Program-made: the position numbers and the translations under genes
Notes under the pieces: model-generated
Told to the model about the DNA's origin: nothing
The model's input: only the letters and a program-made list of their open reading frames with translations
Databases searched by the model: none
Shown: piece after piece, positions 6,898-12,922 of the stretch
How the letters are laid out: every line of letters begins with the position of its first letter
How positions within the stretch are numbered: position 1 is the first letter of the stretch
Virus record (IMG/VR): IMGVR_UViG_3300020213_001054
Coordinates: 1-23,049 of that record
Direction: 5' to 3' (one strand)
From: a virus
DNA length: 23,049 bases

Positions 6898-7543
6898 CGT
6901 TCACTCCCTTGATTATTGATTCTATCGCCTTGATCGGATCAGCGGATTCACTAATCGGTCTTCCGACCACAAATAGATCACCACCACCCCCATCACCGAC
7001 TCGCTTTTGATCGTCGCCTTCTACATTCTTCACACGAATGCCGGGGACTACCTTTATAAAGTTTAAATGCTTCAATAAATTCACTTCACGAGACGAACAA
7101 ACGATCCCATGCGTTCCCGCTTCATACGCAAGATGAGCCAAATCCCACACCGTTTCCTCAACAGGACGATGGTAAATCTCATGAACCTCTGCTTCGTCCA
7201 TACTCGTCAAAGCAGTTACCGCAAGTATCTTGGATTCACCGCAATTCTCTACTGCTGCCTTCATCATCCTTTTTCCGCCACTAGCATGAACCGTAATCAA
7301 GTCAGCACCAGCATGAGCCAAACGCCTCACACTATTCCCAACTGTCTTTGGTATGTCAAACAATTTAGGATCAGCAAAAACTTTACCCAAACATTTCAAC
7401 TCTGTGATAATTTCTATGCCGCATGAAAGCAAAAGATCATTGACTTTGAATCCCCAAACAGTTGAAGATAGAGTCCAGGCAAGCATCAGTGCTTCTTCAC
7501 GGTCCATTCCGTCCAAGGCTACGATAATCTGATTGGATTGCAT
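6878..7543 (-). CDS. pyrF: Orotidine-5'-phosphate decarboxylase
   Basis: A 221-aa enzyme that converts orotidine 5'-phosphate to UMP, the last step of de novo pyrimidine synthesis. The family's catalytic set is intact: D11 in IIVALDG, K33 in WGFKVND, and D58-x-K60-x-x-D63 in VFADPKLFDIPKT. The phosphate-binding parts VVPGIR and VVGRPIS are near the C-terminus. The loop between DDQKRV and VVGRPI is short and glycine-rich (GDGGGG) compared with bacterial enzymes. I choose ATG 7543 because residues from there match the usual enzyme start and size; the frame is open for 38 more codons upstream. A weak ribosome site (GAGAGG) precedes it. It heads a four-gene operon. In a phage it should raise UMP for nucleotides, or for UDP-sugars used by the glycosyltransferases; the latter is inference. 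Confidence 0.92.
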   Translation of the reverse strand: MQSNQIIVALDGMDREEALMLAWTLSSTVWGFKVNDLLLSCGIEIITELKCLGKVFADPKLFDIPKTVGNSVRRLAHAGADLITVHASGGKRMMKAAVENCGESKILAVTALTSMDEAEVHEIYHRPVEETVWDLAHLAYEAGTHGIVCSSREVNLLKHLNFIKVVPGIRVKNVEGDDQKRVGDGGGGDLFVVGRPISESADPIKAIESIIKGVNDARNNQ

Positions 7544-7610
7544 TGCTGCCTCTCTTGGGTTATACTCTGTAGTTATCCAGAACGAATTGGGAATTGATAA
7601 ATGATCCCAC

Positions 7611-7619
7611 CTAATATAG
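7611..7619. promoter_or_regulatory. Late-promoter-like element CTAATATAG
   Basis: CTAATATAG lies 2 nt before ATG 7622 and has no Shine-Dalgarno sequence behind it. On the other strand it reads CTATATTAG and lies 67 nt upstream of the pyrF start, so it could serve both directions. It is an exact match to the elements at 11730 and 17679 and to the reverse complement of the one at 319. Confidence 0.45.
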
Positions 7620-7621
7620 CC

Positions 7622-8701
7622 ATGTTGCCACACCAACTGCGAGAAATTGCAGCTCAACTCTCACGTTCAGTCAAATCTAACTCCGATAATTGGTTCCAAG
7701 AGCGCGGCATAGACATTCACAACAAAGATATGTTTTGGATTCTCGACCAGAAAACCCAAGCCAACAAAAATCCCTGGAACTCAATTTGTAACGGTCTAGT
7801 ATACACGAAAGAACAATTTTTGATATCAGTTCCTCCAACAAAATTCTACAACTTCTCAGACCAAAACGCCGTCATCAACCTTCACGACAGCGATTTACTA
7901 CAAAAAGTCGACGGCGAAATGTTCGTTGCCATATTCCCTTGGAGTAATCACGAACACCCCTGCATCCACACCAGAACTAAAATCAGCTACGTCACAGGCG
8001 ATATGGGCGAAGGTACACCCTTGTACGCAGGTCGCAAAGCCATTCGTGAACGTACATATAAAAAATCAGATACAGACTACGGCTACACATTCCAATACGA
8101 CGGAAGAGATTTATTCCTCGTTGCCGGAAGACATATCGGTTCTCTCTTTGAACACTCAGAAGAAGAACTTGACTCAATAGCGAAACGATTAGGTTGCATG
8201 CGACCACTTCGCTATCCATGTCAAAAAGGATGGCTGACCGTGGAAAGGATTCTCAAAGAATTTGATGAGTCTTTCTTTGTTCGTGATCGCAACACAGGTG
8301 ATCGTGCCCACGTCATGCTCCCAATCGCGATTAAACGCCCCAAGTTGCTCATATCTGGTAAGTACAAGTATTTACTACCTTATTGGCTCAATGGCGAATA
8401 CAAGTCACTCCTAAACTCTTATCCACTGTTCAGAGAACGATACGCAGTGGTTGACGACACTTTGTTAAAGATTAAAACCCGAATGAAAAAAGCAGCAGAG
8501 CATTGGTGCCGTTCCCTCTCCGCTCCAAACAAGGCAGCAATTGCTGCTGCCTTGAACGAATCACAAGAACCTTATTGGGCAAAACGAATCATTTTGAGGT
8601 TAGTTGACATTCATCAAGAGCGATGGGATGAATCAATCACAGAATACTTCCGCAGATTGACACCAAAAGCACTTATCGAAATAATGGGACTTATTGATTA
8701 G
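7622..8701 (+). CDS. RNA-ligase-like nucleotidyltransferase
   Basis: A 359-aa protein resembling T4 Rnl1-type and related RNA ligases. The order fits: CNGLVYTKEQFLISVPPTKFYNF (residues about 56-77, read in parts), equivalent to the 'R-G-x-x-F...K-F-F-N' lead-in; motif I K95-V-D97-G (LQKVDGEMF), whose lysine would carry AMP; motif Ia HTRTK (116-120); and a motif III-like strand YTFQYDGRDLFLV followed by R-H-I-G-S-L-F-E. Several positions are unusual: the glutamate expected after T-F is Q158, and the motif IV region reads ESFFVRD rather than E-G-x-V. The enzyme may thus be divergent or impaired. I start at ATG 7622, just after CTAATATAG, instead of ATG 7601, whose first codons would contain the promoter. 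RNA repair against host tRNA cleavage is the usual role in phages. Confidence 0.6.
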   Translation: MLPHQLREIAAQLSRSVKSNSDNWFQERGIDIHNKDMFWILDQKTQANKNPWNSICNGLVYTKEQFLISVPPTKFYNFSDQNAVINLHDSDLLQKVDGEMFVAIFPWSNHEHPCIHTRTKISYVTGDMGEGTPLYAGRKAIRERTYKKSDTDYGYTFQYDGRDLFLVAGRHIGSLFEHSEEELDSIAKRLGCMRPLRYPCQKGWLTVERILKEFDESFFVRDRNTGDRAHVMLPIAIKRPKLLISGKYKYLLPYWLNGEYKSLLNSYPLFRERYAVVDDTLLKIKTRMKKAAEHWCRSLSAPNKAAIAAALNESQEPYWAKRIILRLVDIHQERWDESITEYFRRLTPKALIEIMGLID

Positions 8702-8709
8702 GAGATGAA

Positions 8710-8892
8710 ATGGAAGAATCTAGGGCCGCAGAAAATCTTAAATTAGCTAATGAGTTTGCGCAACCAGGAACGGTAAAACATTTTATGCTTCGACAAGGTT
8801 TCATGCCGTTTGATGAAAAAGATGCCGAAGCAATTATTATCAACATCTTCAAAGAATGGGAAGACTTACAATGGAAACGAGATCACGGTTAA
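8710..8892 (+). CDS. Small unknown protein
   Basis: A 60-aa, largely helical, acidic protein of unknown function. Residues about 40-58 (DAEAIIINIFKEWEDLQWKR) look like an amphipathic helix. A good ribosome site (GGAG, 5 nt before ATG) begins right at the stop of the RNA-ligase-like gene, so the two are probably co-translated. Its stop lies 6 nt before the end of the convergent gene. Confidence 0.65.
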   Translation: MEESRAAENLKLANEFAQPGTVKHFMLRQGFMPFDEKDAEAIIINIFKEWEDLQWKRDHG

Positions 8893-8898
8893 ACATTA

Positions 8899-9444
8899 TC
8901 ATTTGAAGTCCGTAATCTTGAAGTCTGGTGTTGCCTGAGTGACACGCCCTTCGCCCGTCGTAGTAGTTTCTTGGAACTTGCGACAATGCAAGAGTAATCT
9001 GATTGCGCCCCACAACTTGAATTGATCCAATCTCGTATCAATGATGATCCAGTTCTCTCCACGATGAGGCGTATAGATTCGTGATCCAATTTTTGGGTGA
9101 TGCCCAATTGTTGTTTCTACTGCCTTGAAATTCAATTCAAAGATAATTTCTTCATCTGGCGTGTCAATCGCAAACATGCCAGACATATTCTGCTGTTGTG
9201 GTGGTTCGTAAAACGCAAATAGTTGAACTGGCACTGGAGAGAACAATTTGCCACGGTCTTCCATGTACAAAGGATCAACCGTTTGTTGTTGGATGAACAC
9301 TTCGTAGTACAAGATTGGTGCGCCACTGAATTGAATCATTTCTGCGTCGTAACGATTCAATAGATCATGACTTGGACTGTCCGGATCAAACTGTTGGAGA
9401 GTTCCCTTGAGAGTATACTGTTGACCATTTGGACGACAAATCAT
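8899..9444 (-). CDS. Probable virion-associated protein
   Basis: A 181-aa protein that I cannot assign. It is mostly beta, with the central segment SRIYTPHRGENWIIIDTRLDQFKLWGAIRLLLHCRKFQ (near residues 120-158, in parts). A 'P-K-I-G-S...G-x-x-W-x-I' pattern followed by a helix is reminiscent of small phage neck or head-closure proteins, which is a weak resemblance only. Its first residues (R-P-N-G-Q-Q-Y-T-L-K-G) resemble those of the divergent gene at 9951 (R-K-D-G-S-K-Y-R-L-Q-G). A ribosome site (AAAGGA) precedes the ATG. It follows the 9463-9876 gene with an 18-nt gap, so both share the TATAAATA promoter. Confidence 0.6.
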   Translation of the reverse strand: MICRPNGQQYTLKGTLQQFDPDSPSHDLLNRYDAEMIQFSGAPILYYEVFIQQQTVDPLYMEDRGKLFSPVPVQLFAFYEPPQQQNMSGMFAIDTPDEEIIFELNFKAVETTIGHHPKIGSRIYTPHRGENWIIIDTRLDQFKLWGAIRLLLHCRKFQETTTTGEGRVTQATPDFKITDFK

Positions 9445-9462
9445 AACAATCCTTTGTAAAGA

Positions 9463-9876
9463 TTAATCAAGTTTTATCTGAGCGTCAATGTCTACACTGC
9501 CCCCGCCGCTCGGTATAACAAATGGTGCGCCAGTAAATCTTTCTGCGTGTACTAATTCTTGAACGTTGATGTTATTCTTGTTCGTCATGTAATATCCGTA
9601 CACTGTTTCAGATGTACCGTATGAAAATGTTTGACGAGCATATATTGCACTTGACGTCCCTGCCGAAGTAGCAAATGTCCAAGCTGTACCTGTCAAGGCA
9701 AAAGGGGTATATCCTGCTGCCGATGACTCCGTAAATGTTGCAAGAATATCATTTTCTGAGGGCGTAACATTGTTTGTGTATAAATGTAATCGAACATCAC
9801 CAGGCGTGGTGTGATTAAGCATATACTTAAGCAATAATATTTCCGCTAAATCTGGTGTTACAAAGCTCACTTGCAT
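9463..9876 (-). CDS. Probable phage structural protein
   Basis: A 137-aa protein. The pattern 'L-L-L-K-Y-M-L-N-H-T-T-P...L-x-L-Y-T-N-N-V-T-P...F-T-E-S...G-Y', followed by a W-T-F strand, R-Q-T-F-S-Y and V-Y-G-Y-Y-M-T-N, and ending in 'A-E-R-F...P-S-G-G-G-x-V-D-I', is one I know from small proteins in structural regions of many tailed phages. Their exact place in the particle is not settled, and a decoration or tail-associated role is inference. It has a strong ribosome site (GGAGG, 1 nt before ATG, so tight spacing) and a T4-type late box TATAAATA 24 nt upstream, in line with late expression. Confidence 0.65.
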   Translation of the reverse strand: MQVSFVTPDLAEILLLKYMLNHTTPGDVRLHLYTNNVTPSENDILATFTESSAAGYTPFALTGTAWTFATSAGTSSAIYARQTFSYGTSETVYGYYMTNKNNINVQELVHAERFTGAPFVIPSGGGSVDIDAQIKLD

Positions 9877-9900
9877 TCCTCCGTAATAATCTTACTTGTG

Positions 9901-9908
9901 TATTTATA
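9901..9908 (-). promoter_or_regulatory. T4-type late promoter box TATAAATA
   Basis: The minus strand reads TTATATAAATACACAAG, an exact match to the T4 late consensus TATAAATA, 24 nt before the start of the structural gene at 9876. Unlike the CTAATATAG sites, this one leaves room for a leader with a GGAGG ribosome site. The gp55-like sigma gene in the window (17189-17632) is the obvious reader. Confidence 0.6.
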
Positions 9909-9950
9909 TAACCATTCAACAAAATTAACTCAATATCTAAATATGTAGAA

Positions 9951-10511
9951 ATGGCAATCAAACGTAAAGATGGTAGTAAATATCGACTTCAAGGTCCAAA
10001 CCCCATAATGAAAGAACAAAACCCATGGGTGGAAGACTCCAAAATCCATAATTTTAACTTTCCGGAAATAACAACAAAAGAAGGAATGATCGAAGAAGAA
10101 GAATACGAAACGTTCACACCAACAGAAATTCCACAAAGAGTTGAACCAAAAGAAGAAATAGTTACGGTAACAGAAACCACAAAAGAAAAACCACAAAGAA
10201 TTGTGCCAAAAGGAGTCAAACGAAACCAAGTCTGGATTCTTCCCGCTACAATCACCGAATTCAAAGACCCGCTCTACGGTGAAACAAGATCATCTATCAA
10301 CTACGGAAATAAAATCAATGGTGAAGTTGTTATTATGTCATCTAATGATTTGTCTGTTACTGTATGGACAAATGGCGTCAAAGTAGAACGCGGATCAATT
10401 ATCTACATTTGCGAAGAACGACGTTGGTGGAAAGTTCAACAAGCCTCAGAAAAATCTGACGGATTCCTCTACATTTGCACTATAAGTGATTTTCAACCTG
10501 CGTTTGAATGA
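9951..10511 (+). CDS. Unknown protein, possibly virion-associated
   Basis: A 186-aa protein of unknown function. The N-terminal 20 residues (A-I-K-R-K-D-G-S-K-Y-R-L-Q-G) are basic. The middle (about 42-82) is strongly acidic and lysine-rich with T-P-T-E-I-P-Q-R and K-E-K-P-Q-R repeats, likely disordered. The C-terminal half (about 85-186) is beta-rich with V-K-V-E-R-G-S-I-I-Y-I, E-E-R-R-W-W-K-V-Q and F-L-Y-I-C. A flexible linker joined to a beta domain suits a head or tail accessory protein, but that is inference. No Shine-Dalgarno sequence is seen; TCTAAATA lies 11 nt upstream and may be a weak late box. The last 19 nt overlap the convergent gene. Confidence 0.6.
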   Translation: MAIKRKDGSKYRLQGPNPIMKEQNPWVEDSKIHNFNFPEITTKEGMIEEEEYETFTPTEIPQRVEPKEEIVTVTETTKEKPQRIVPKGVKRNQVWILPATITEFKDPLYGETRSSINYGNKINGEVVIMSSNDLSVTVWTNGVKVERGSIIYICEERRWWKVQQASEKSDGFLYICTISDFQPAFE

Positions 10512-10750
10512 CCTGACACAATCGCTACTTCATACCCAAGTTCTCGTAACTTTACTTTGTAATCTTGAACTGCTTTCTCGTAACCTTTACTGTAAGAATC
10601 TGCAACCATCTGACAAAATTCACGTACGTCTTTCTCTGTAGTCATATGGTAAGTAACACGAGACAACACTTCTTCGTATGCAGAATATCTTTCTTGCAAT
10701 ATATCAAAAACATATTTTTTTACGACATATGGATATTGTTGGTGCATCAT
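10493..10750 (-). CDS. Small helical unknown protein
   Basis: An 85-aa protein, mostly helical, with a regular heptad-like pattern from residue 10 to 72 (VVKKYVFDILQERYSAYEEV and later MVADSYSKGYEKAVQDYKVK). I recognise no family. Its ATG overlaps the stop of the 54-aa gene upstream (ATGA), and it is the last member of the three-gene operon that starts at 11729. Its end overlaps the convergent gene by 19 nt. Confidence 0.6.
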   Translation of the reverse strand: MMHQQYPYVVKKYVFDILQERYSAYEEVLSRVTYHMTTEKDVREFCQMVADSYSKGYEKAVQDYKVKLRELGYEVAIVSGHSNAG

Positions 10751-10911
10751 GGTTTAATTACTTTCATCTTGAATTTAGGTCTAGGGAGAATTATTACTTC
10801 CTTGCCAGCATCAACCGTCACATTAATAATTGGCTTTCCTGCTCCAAGAACCTTGCCTTCCCATACTACTACATTTTCTTTGCGACGATTGATTGGACAC
10901 CATTTAAACAT
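10747..10911 (-). CDS. 54-aa basic unknown protein
   Basis: A short gene found by reading the gap between two coupled genes. It starts at ATG 10911, which shares a base with the upstream TAA (TAATG), and ends at TGA 10749-10747, which overlaps the next start (ATGA). The product begins MFKWCPINRRKENVVVWEGK and continues with a beta-like stretch (PIINVTVDAGKEVIILPRPK). It is basic and has no membrane segment. The tight coupling on both sides makes it a real gene despite its size. Function is unknown. Confidence 0.65.
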   Translation of the reverse strand: MFKWCPINRRKENVVVWEGKVLGAGKPIINVTVDAGKEVIILPRPKFKMKVIKP

Positions 10912-11729
10912 TATATCACTTTCCGTTTGAACTTCATCCTAGCTCTGTCTTTCTTTTCTTCTTGTTCTTTCTCAACATTATTATCTATTTCTTTCAAGTG
11001 ATCATAAACTGCTTCGGCTCCACTTTTTTTTGCAATTTTACTCAAGTTCTTATATTTATTATCAAATTGTTCACCTTTAAGAGTCTTCCAAGTGTTAGTT
11101 GAGATTTGTTCGTTATGATCACTTAATATTTTGTCCATTTCACTACGAATTTTTATTTCCTCTTGCGTCATTGGAATTACATTATATTGAACCGTCTTTG
11201 GAACGACAATAACTTTGGCGTAACCTTCACCTTTCCTGAATATGTATGTTTGACCTTCCAAGGGACTTTTGAAAACAACAAAAAATACTTTTGGCCAGAA
11301 GTCTGATTCAATAATACCAGAAACTACCAATGGGACAGTACCCGTTCTATCCGTATAGTATCTTGGATGAGGCAAAAGCATTATTCCATATCCTTCTTCT
11401 GTCATAAGGTCAACTGAAGACGTGAATCCAAAATGACCTGGAGCAAATGAAGAAAAAGGACGTTCCCATTTCTGATCTCCCTTTTCTTTCGTGAAATCTC
11501 CTTCAAATACTAATTCGTTATTTTTTGTTGTTACTTTGCATTCTGTGTCAAATGGATAAATCAATTCTACCCCATAGACACTACCATCGATAAAAGGTTT
11601 GCAATGATGTGGTTGTCCTGAATCTCTAGTCCTTTCGCCCGCCCAGCCAGGAATTTCAAGTTTGGTATGTCTTGGCGCTTCGCCTTTGAACCAAGTCCGA
11701 TATTTTAAGTTAATTTGTGTATCCATCAT
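10911..11729 (-). CDS. DUF6065-like protein of unknown function
   Basis: A 272-aa protein. The series R-T-R-D-S-G-Q-P-H-H-C-K-P-F...S-V-Y-G-V-E-L-I-Y-P-F, then S-F-A-P-G-H-F-G-F-T-S-S-V, L-L-P-H-P-R-Y-Y-T, V-V-S-G-I-I-E-S-D-F-W and finally G-E-G-Y-A-K-V-I-V-V-P resembles the DUF6065 pattern, an uncharacterised family seen in phages and in some biosynthetic clusters. The match is by eye, so only tentative. The last 60 residues are charged and probably coiled coil (E-K-E-Q-E-E-K-K-D-R-A-R-M-K-F-K-R-K). It starts directly next to the CTATATTAG element (0 nt) with no Shine-Dalgarno sequence and leads a three-gene operon. Confidence 0.55.
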   Translation of the reverse strand: MMDTQINLKYRTWFKGEAPRHTKLEIPGWAGERTRDSGQPHHCKPFIDGSVYGVELIYPFDTECKVTTKNNELVFEGDFTKEKGDQKWERPFSSFAPGHFGFTSSVDLMTEEGYGIMLLPHPRYYTDRTGTVPLVVSGIIESDFWPKVFFVVFKSPLEGQTYIFRKGEGYAKVIVVPKTVQYNVIPMTQEEIKIRSEMDKILSDHNEQISTNTWKTLKGEQFDNKYKNLSKIAKKSGAEAVYDHLKEIDNNVEKEQEEKKDRARMKFKRKVI

Positions 11730-11738
11730 CTAATATAG
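11730..11738. promoter_or_regulatory. CTAATATAG element between divergent starts
   Basis: Only 12 nt separate ATG 11729 (minus) from ATG 11742 (plus). CTAATATAG occupies nine of them. It lies 3 nt before the plus start and abuts the minus start, where it reads CTATATTAG. This repeats the arrangement at 4923-4932, again without space for a Shine-Dalgarno sequence on the plus side. Confidence 0.5.
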
Positions 11739-11741
11739 TTA

Positions 11742-12698
11742 ATGGAAAAATCCTTAAACGAATGTCCTGATAAGTGGCCAGAACCTCCATTCAACCTCGA
11801 TAAGCCATCACCTTTGTGCAAAGACGATTGTGCCATTGATCCGTCTCTAAAAGACGTCAATACATTTTTCGATGATGTAGTGCATACAAATAAAGGTCTT
11901 GGCGCAGATGGAAACTGCGATCCAATGATGTCAGGGCAAATTGCGCAAGATTTAGCCAAAACTCCAAACCGTGACACAATTTATCGATACAGCAAAGGTA
12001 TACGTGGTTGTGACGAAGCGATGAAAGATTTGTTTAGCAATCTCATTGTTATTGACGAACGAGGAGTTTCGCATCCTGTACCTATTCTTTGGTCTACTCA
12101 GGAACGCGCTGTCGCTGCTGTTGTGCAAGAAAATGTTAGGAAAGATACAAGTCTTGTTGTTGATAGAGTTAGATTGCCATTGATGTCAATTTATTCATCT
12201 AATTTTACTTTCAATCAAAGCAGATATACGTATCACAAGGCAATTAATTATTTCAGAGGCAGTGATGGAAAGCCTGGTTTGACGATACGTGAAAAATATG
12301 ATAGAGACACAATATTTGGATTGGCGAGAGGTATTCCAATCGATGTTGGATACACATTAACGATATGGACTTATTTCATAGAAGACATGAATCAAATTCT
12401 AGAACAAGTTCTCTTAAAATTTTCCCCTATTGCATATATACGAATACAAGGCGTGCAATGGGAAACGATAGTCAAGTTGGATGCAATTGCAAACAATGTT
12501 GACATAGAACCTGGAAATACGGCGAACAGGGTAGTAAAGTTTCAAATTAGCATGACGGCGGAAAGTTATATACCGCAGCCAATCACTAGAGAAAAAGCAG
12601 TCCTTAGAACGAGGGTTGAAATAGTGGATGGTCTAAGTGATGACGAAATAACCCAAGTCATTACAAGACTAGAAAACGCTGTAGATGAGTTAAAATAA
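11742..12698 (+). CDS. gp15-like tail sheath stabiliser / tail completion protein
   Basis: A 318-aa protein. The C-terminal two thirds match the T4 gp15 layout: V-P-I-L-W-S-T-Q-E-R, then V-R-L-P-L-M-S-I-Y-S, a receptor of the form R-G-I-P-I-D-V-G-Y-T-L-T-I-W-T (near 197-211), E-D-M-N-Q-I-L-E-Q-V-L-L-K-F-S-P (213-228) and a strand-rich end. In T4, gp15 caps the finished tail tube and sheath and joins the tail to the head. The first 95 residues (with C8, C26, C30 and others, and proline-rich) are an extension not expected in gp15. It lies immediately upstream of the sheath and tube genes, in agreement. It begins 3 nt after CTAATATAG, with no Shine-Dalgarno sequence. Confidence 0.65.
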   Translation: MEKSLNECPDKWPEPPFNLDKPSPLCKDDCAIDPSLKDVNTFFDDVVHTNKGLGADGNCDPMMSGQIAQDLAKTPNRDTIYRYSKGIRGCDEAMKDLFSNLIVIDERGVSHPVPILWSTQERAVAAVVQENVRKDTSLVVDRVRLPLMSIYSSNFTFNQSRYTYHKAINYFRGSDGKPGLTIREKYDRDTIFGLARGIPIDVGYTLTIWTYFIEDMNQILEQVLLKFSPIAYIRIQGVQWETIVKLDAIANNVDIEPGNTANRVVKFQISMTAESYIPQPITREKAVLRTRVEIVDGLSDDEITQVITRLENAVDELK

Positions 12699-12904
12699 TG
12701 ATCGAGATAACAAACAGAACTGCTGGGCCTATTCAGATTCTAGTAAGGTCTCGCAAAAAAGCTAGAGCTTTTACAACCCTCATTGTTCCAGGACGTGGAT
12801 CGGGACATAACGTAAAAACAATCGAGGACGAGCTATATACTGAGTATATTGACCGTGCGGAAGGCTTTGGATTGATTTCCACACGCAAAATCACAAATAA
12901 GTAA
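12698..12904 (+). CDS. Small unknown protein upstream of the tail sheath
   Basis: A 68-aa protein whose ATG overlaps the stop of the gp15-like gene (TAATG), so translation is coupled. The sequence is beta-rich: I-E-I-T-N-R-T, P-I-Q-I-L-V-R-S, T-L-I-V-P-G-R-G-S-G-H, and ends in G-L-I-S-T-R-K-I. Similar small proteins with a 'N-x-x-x-x-P-I-x-V-x-V-R...P-G-x-G' pattern are often found next to sheath genes; their role is unknown to me. Confidence 0.6.
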   Translation: MIEITNRTAGPIQILVRSRKKARAFTTLIVPGRGSGHNVKTIEDELYTEYIDRAEGFGLISTRKITNK

Positions 12905-12922
12905 AGTAGGGAGAACGACACT

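Noticed and set aside
7544-7657. 38-residue N-terminal extension of pyrF
   Set aside because: It would overlap the divergent promoter and the start of the RNA-ligase-like gene, and does not resemble the enzyme family, which begins at MQSNQIIVALDG.
8531-8553. Palindrome AAGGCAGCA-ATTGC-TGCTGCCTT inside the RNA-ligase-like gene
   Set aside because: It encodes the helix K-A-A-I-A-A-A-L and has no T run after it. It most likely reflects alanine codons, not a terminator or operator.
9930-10264. Minus-strand open frames opposite the 9951-10511 gene
   Set aside because: The translations are low-complexity phenylalanine/tryptophan or serine runs caused by the lysine/glutamate-rich sense strand.
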